DNA of 17,851 nt from Candidatus Atribacteria bacterium (lineage in GTDB: Bacteria > Atribacterota > Atribacteria > Atribacterales > Caldatribacteriaceae), in NCBI GenBank assembly GCA_029982105.1, contig JARRCQ010000004.1, positions 1 to 17,851 of the forward strand. The letters are read 5' to 3'. A model generated the notes under the pieces. That model saw nothing but the letters and a program-made list of their open reading frames with translations. It was not told where the DNA came from and did no database searches. Below, piece by piece: positions 15,637 to 17,851 of this stretch (positions within the stretch are counted from its first letter, which is position 1; every line of letters begins with the position of its first letter). The translations under genes were made by a program, and so were the position numbers.

Positions 15637-15651
15637 GTGGAAACGTTTTCT
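15637..15651. promoter_or_regulatory. LacI/CcpA-family operator-like site
   Basis: GTGGAAACGTTTTCT is a near-palindrome centred on AAACGTTT with the central CG typical of LacI-family operators. It matches the Gram-positive cre consensus WTGNAANCGNWNNCW except for the first base. The centre is about 70 bases upstream of the predicted transcript start of the ATPase gene, a position more often linked to activation than to blocking. Confidence 0.45.
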
Positions 15652-15773
15652 TCCGGTTATGAATCCCAGTAGCATCTTTCTCCAGTATATCTCCACATTT
15701 CTCAACTTCTAAAATATCCCTCTCTGACATCTTAACCTTAGCATTACAGCCTTCTATGAGTTAGAAATGCAAC

Positions 15774-15806
15774 TGAGGAAGGTTTTTCTTCCTCACTGTT
15801 TTTTTG
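15774..15806 (+). terminator. Plus-strand intrinsic terminator without a recognisable gene
   Basis: TGAGGAAG pairs perfectly with CTTCCTCA (8 base pairs, 6-base loop), followed by CTG and a run of seven T. No plus-strand gene ends upstream of it within the 250 bases back to the ATPase start. Confidence 0.75.
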
Positions 15807-15935
15807 TTGTTTTTACGTTTTTTTCTTTGGGGGTTATAGGGGGGGTATTTTCCCCTTATAGTGCTTTTTCTTACGCCGCAGGCTGTCTGCTCCTCACAAA
15901 GACAGGAGGGGGTGAGATCGCCCTTGACAGTTAGT

Positions 15936-15987
15936 TTTACAATGGGTTTTGCGGTTAACTATAATACGTTTTGCGGGATATTATAAT
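15936..15987 (+). promoter_or_regulatory. Tandem TTTTGC-N7-TATAAT promoter-like repeat before the protease gene
   Basis: Two TATAAT boxes at 15960 and 15982 are each preceded by TTTTGC with exactly 7 bases between, a 22-base repeat unit. TTTACA at 15936-15941 with an 18-base spacer makes the first box a normal promoter. A TTGACA at 15924 lies a further 12 bases upstream. The start codon of the protease is about 100 bases downstream. Confidence 0.6.
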
Positions 15988-16089
15988 TGAACTCCATCTA
16001 AGTAGCCAGCATAAGCAAGATCGTGTTATGATATGGATACTTTAACCAATAACTTTTTCATAAATCAGCTAAAAAGGAGACGGCAATTA

Positions 16090-17574
16090 ATGGTTGATAA
16101 AAAATTTTCTTTGTTCACCTTAATTATTGTTTTTATGTTAATACTTTTTGCTCCACCTATTTTAGCCTCCGACATATCTGATGCAATTGTCAAAGTATAT
16201 GCTGTGTCTGATTCTCCCGATTACTTAAATCCCTGGAATATGATGGGACCCTACTCAGTAACTGGCTCAGGAGCTATCATTGAAGGAAATCGCATTCTCA
16301 CTAACGCCCACGTAGTGAGCAATCTGACTTTTCTCCAGGTTCGCCGATATGGTAATACACAACGATATCCGGCTCGATTGCTAGCCATATCTCATCAATG
16401 TGATCTCGCTTTACTCACCGTTGATGACCCCAATTTCTTTAGAGATATCGATCCTCTCCCCATCGGAGAACTACCAGCCACTAACCAGGAAGTACTCGTC
16501 TACGGATTTCCCATGGGAGGTGATACATTGAGTATCACCAAAGGAGTTGTATCCCGAATTGAACACCAACCATACGTGCATAGTTCCATTGTCCTTTTAG
16601 CCGGTCAAATCGATGCCGCTATTAACCCAGGTAACAGTGGTGGTCCGGTTATTGTTGATGGGAAAATTGTCGGCGTAGTTATGCAAGGAATCCCCAGTTC
16701 CCAAAACATCGGATATATGGTCCCAGCACCAATTATTCAACATTTTTTTGAAGATATTTCCGATGGGAAATTAGATGGTTTTCCTGACCTAGGAGTGTAT
16801 ACACAGCGCATGGAAAATCCTGATATCCGTGAAAAATATGCTATGCCGGAAAATACAACCGGGGTATTAGTCAATCAGGTTGTTCCTGGTTCATCAGCTG
16901 AAGGATTTATCTATCCCGGAGATGTCATTCTCGCTATAGATGATTCACCGATCGCTAACGATGGAACTGTAGAATTCCGTGCCAAAGAAAGAACTAATTT
17001 AGTTTATATGGTGCAAAATCACCAAATTGGCGATGATCTAAATATTAAAATTATGCGAGATGGTAAGGTTCAAAATCTGTCGGTTAATTTAAATAGTTCT
17101 TACGAGAAAAATTGGTTAATCCCTTACGAACAATATGAAACCTTACCGACCTATTTTATTTATGGCGGTTTGGTTTTTTCACCCTTGAGTGTAAATTTAT
17201 TCAATATCTGGGGGTCAAGGTGGTTTGACAATGCTCCCAAAGAGCTAGTTGCATTACTTGTCAACAACGTTCCTAAGGTTGAAGGAGAACAAGTCGTTAT
17301 TTTATTAAGAGTTCTGCCAGCCTCAGTAAACGACGGTTATCAAAATTTTGCGCCTTGGATTGTTAAAAAAGTAAATGGCAAAGAAATCATCAATATGAAA
17401 GACCTAGTCCAAGCCATAGAAAATGATGAAATCAGCCCATTTGTTATTTTGGAAAATAATACTAACCAACAGATTGTCTTAAATCGGGAAAAAGTAAAGC
17501 AAGCCCACCCCCAAATTCTCACCACTTATAAGATTAAAGAAGACCGTTCATTGGATTTACAGCAAATGCAATAA
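16090..17574 (+). CDS. Secreted HtrA/Deg-family serine protease with two PDZ-type domains
   Basis: This 494-residue protein is a probable periplasmic or exported serine protease for protein quality control. An in-frame ATG at 16033 exists, but the ATG at 16090 has AAGGAGA 9 bases before it and opens directly into a signal peptide (residues 1-26, ending ILA before SDIS), so I chose it. The chymotrypsin-like domain has the triad His74 (TNAHVV), Asp105 (CDLALL) and Ser183 (NPGNSGGPV). A PDZ domain spans about 235-335 (GVLVNQVVPGSSAEGFIYPGDVILAID). The region 350-480, with TYFIYGGLVFSPL and the GEQVVIL and VKKVNGKEI segments, resembles the second, atypical PDZ domain of plant Deg9/Deg2-type proteases. 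It is the only plus-strand gene in its area, with nothing sharing its operon. Confidence 0.93.
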   Translation: MVDKKFSLFTLIIVFMLILFAPPILASDISDAIVKVYAVSDSPDYLNPWNMMGPYSVTGSGAIIEGNRILTNAHVVSNLTFLQVRRYGNTQRYPARLLAISHQCDLALLTVDDPNFFRDIDPLPIGELPATNQEVLVYGFPMGGDTLSITKGVVSRIEHQPYVHSSIVLLAGQIDAAINPGNSGGPVIVDGKIVGVVMQGIPSSQNIGYMVPAPIIQHFFEDISDGKLDGFPDLGVYTQRMENPDIREKYAMPENTTGVLVNQVVPGSSAEGFIYPGDVILAIDDSPIANDGTVEFRAKERTNLVYMVQNHQIGDDLNIKIMRDGKVQNLSVNLNSSYEKNWLIPYEQYETLPTYFIYGGLVFSPLSVNLFNIWGSRWFDNAPKELVALLVNNVPKVEGEQVVILLRVLPASVNDGYQNFAPWIVKKVNGKEIINMKDLVQAIENDEISPFVILENNTNQQIVLNREKVKQAHPQILTTYKIKEDRSLDLQQMQ

Positions 17575-17851
17575 TGAATGGTATATAACAATTTAATCGG
17601 CTTTGGGGATACTCCGACTTATGAAAGTTTCCTGATAGAAGCATTCAGTAATGACAATGCGGAAGCGTTCTTTCTCCGCGTTAATTTTGGCTTCTTTGGC
17701 CTTATCTTTTTTTTGGGGGGTGATAGGGGTTTCTGATGGTTATTTATCAAGGGTTTGAGACACCTTCGCCTACATTTTGAATGAGGCATCAGGTCTCTAA
17801 TTAGCCCCACAGGACATTATGAGAAAAATCTACCATAAATAGAGGCTCAAA
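17575..17851. other. No recognisable gene; AT-rich with a G/T-rich tract
   Basis: No coding sequence with a start and ribosome binding site is visible here. A run of T followed by GGGGGG (about 17707-17720) resembles the tract at 15821-15847. On the minus strand a start-less 47-codon open stretch (about 17598-17741) encodes a Lys/Glu-rich sequence and could be a gene remnant. I see no clear terminator for the protease gene. Confidence 0.4.

Larger units (their letters stand above)
15520..16089. other. Gene-free region with promoters, an operator and a terminator
   Basis: No convincing coding sequence is present in these 570 bases. From left to right they hold the ATPase promoter and operator, a plus-strand intrinsic terminator (15774-15806), and a T-rich then G-rich low-complexity tract (15799-15851). 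Next come a small inverted repeat (CTGTCT...AGACAG, about 15884-15904) and the tandem promoter-like repeat before the protease gene. The region looks like a junction between two unrelated neighbourhoods. Confidence 0.6.

Noticed and set aside
15840..15870. Hairpin between the GGGG-rich tract and CCCCTTATA
   Set aside because: Pairing is imperfect and lies in low-complexity sequence, so chance is likely.
16033..16089. Upstream ATG for the protease gene
   Set aside because: The extra 19 residues precede the signal peptide and have no ribosome binding site, while the ATG at 16090 has AAGGAGA at proper distance.
17619..17810. 63-residue Lys/Arg-rich minus-strand open frame
   Set aside because: No ribosome binding site is seen, and the Lys/Pro-rich composition comes from the homopolymer tract.

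Overview
The window reads as an ordinary chromosomal stretch of a bacterium, probably thermophilic or anaerobic and of low to moderate GC. It is dominated by ABC importers and their RNA control elements. The T-box, the FMN riboswitch, AGGAGG-type ribosome binding sites and TTGACA/TATAAT-type promoters are Firmicutes-like. Both solute-binding proteins, however, have signal peptides without a convincing lipobox cysteine. That fits a free periplasmic protein in a diderm lineage (Atribacterota-like or a diderm clostridial relative). The lineage assignment is tentative.

Region 1 (1-3173, minus strand) is a tryptophan-responsive operon. A promoter and a T-box leader with a probable UGG (Trp) specifier precede a TrpX-type binding protein, a permease with a probable AUU start, and an ATPase. 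At the window edge lie the first 12 codons of a further gene that resembles the start of TrpB2-type tryptophan synthase beta. Uptake and synthesis of tryptophan would thus share one uncharged-tRNA(Trp) sensor.

Region 2 (3176-5182) holds a DNA alkyl-transfer repair protein on the plus strand, whose 3' end overlaps a convergent RibU-like riboflavin ECF S component. The latter has a complete promoter, FMN riboswitch and terminator. Two small overlapping hypothetical genes with their own promoter follow.

Region 3 (5403-14300, minus strand) is one tightly packed unit: gapA, tpiA, secG, a nicotinate phosphoribosyltransferase, then dppA-B-C-D-F for a peptide importer. No gap exceeds about 52 bases. 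pgk is absent between gapA and tpiA. Just upstream (14413-15519) is an orphan MsmX/UgpC/MalK-type ATPase with a clear promoter and a LacI/CcpA-like operator.

Region 4 (15520-17851) has a gene-poor spacer with a plus-strand terminator that has no recognisable gene before it, then a tandem promoter-like repeat. This leads into a secreted HtrA/Deg-family serine protease whose C-terminal domain resembles that of plant Deg9/Deg2-type proteases. About 280 bases without a recognisable gene follow.

The less ordinary signals are: purine-rich intercistronic hairpins after both binding-protein genes, a TTTTGC-N7-TATAAT motif present three times at two loci, the non-AUG permease start, the Deg9-like protease, and the two unrecognised small genes. 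I found no CRISPR array, rRNA, tRNA, transposase or phage structural gene.
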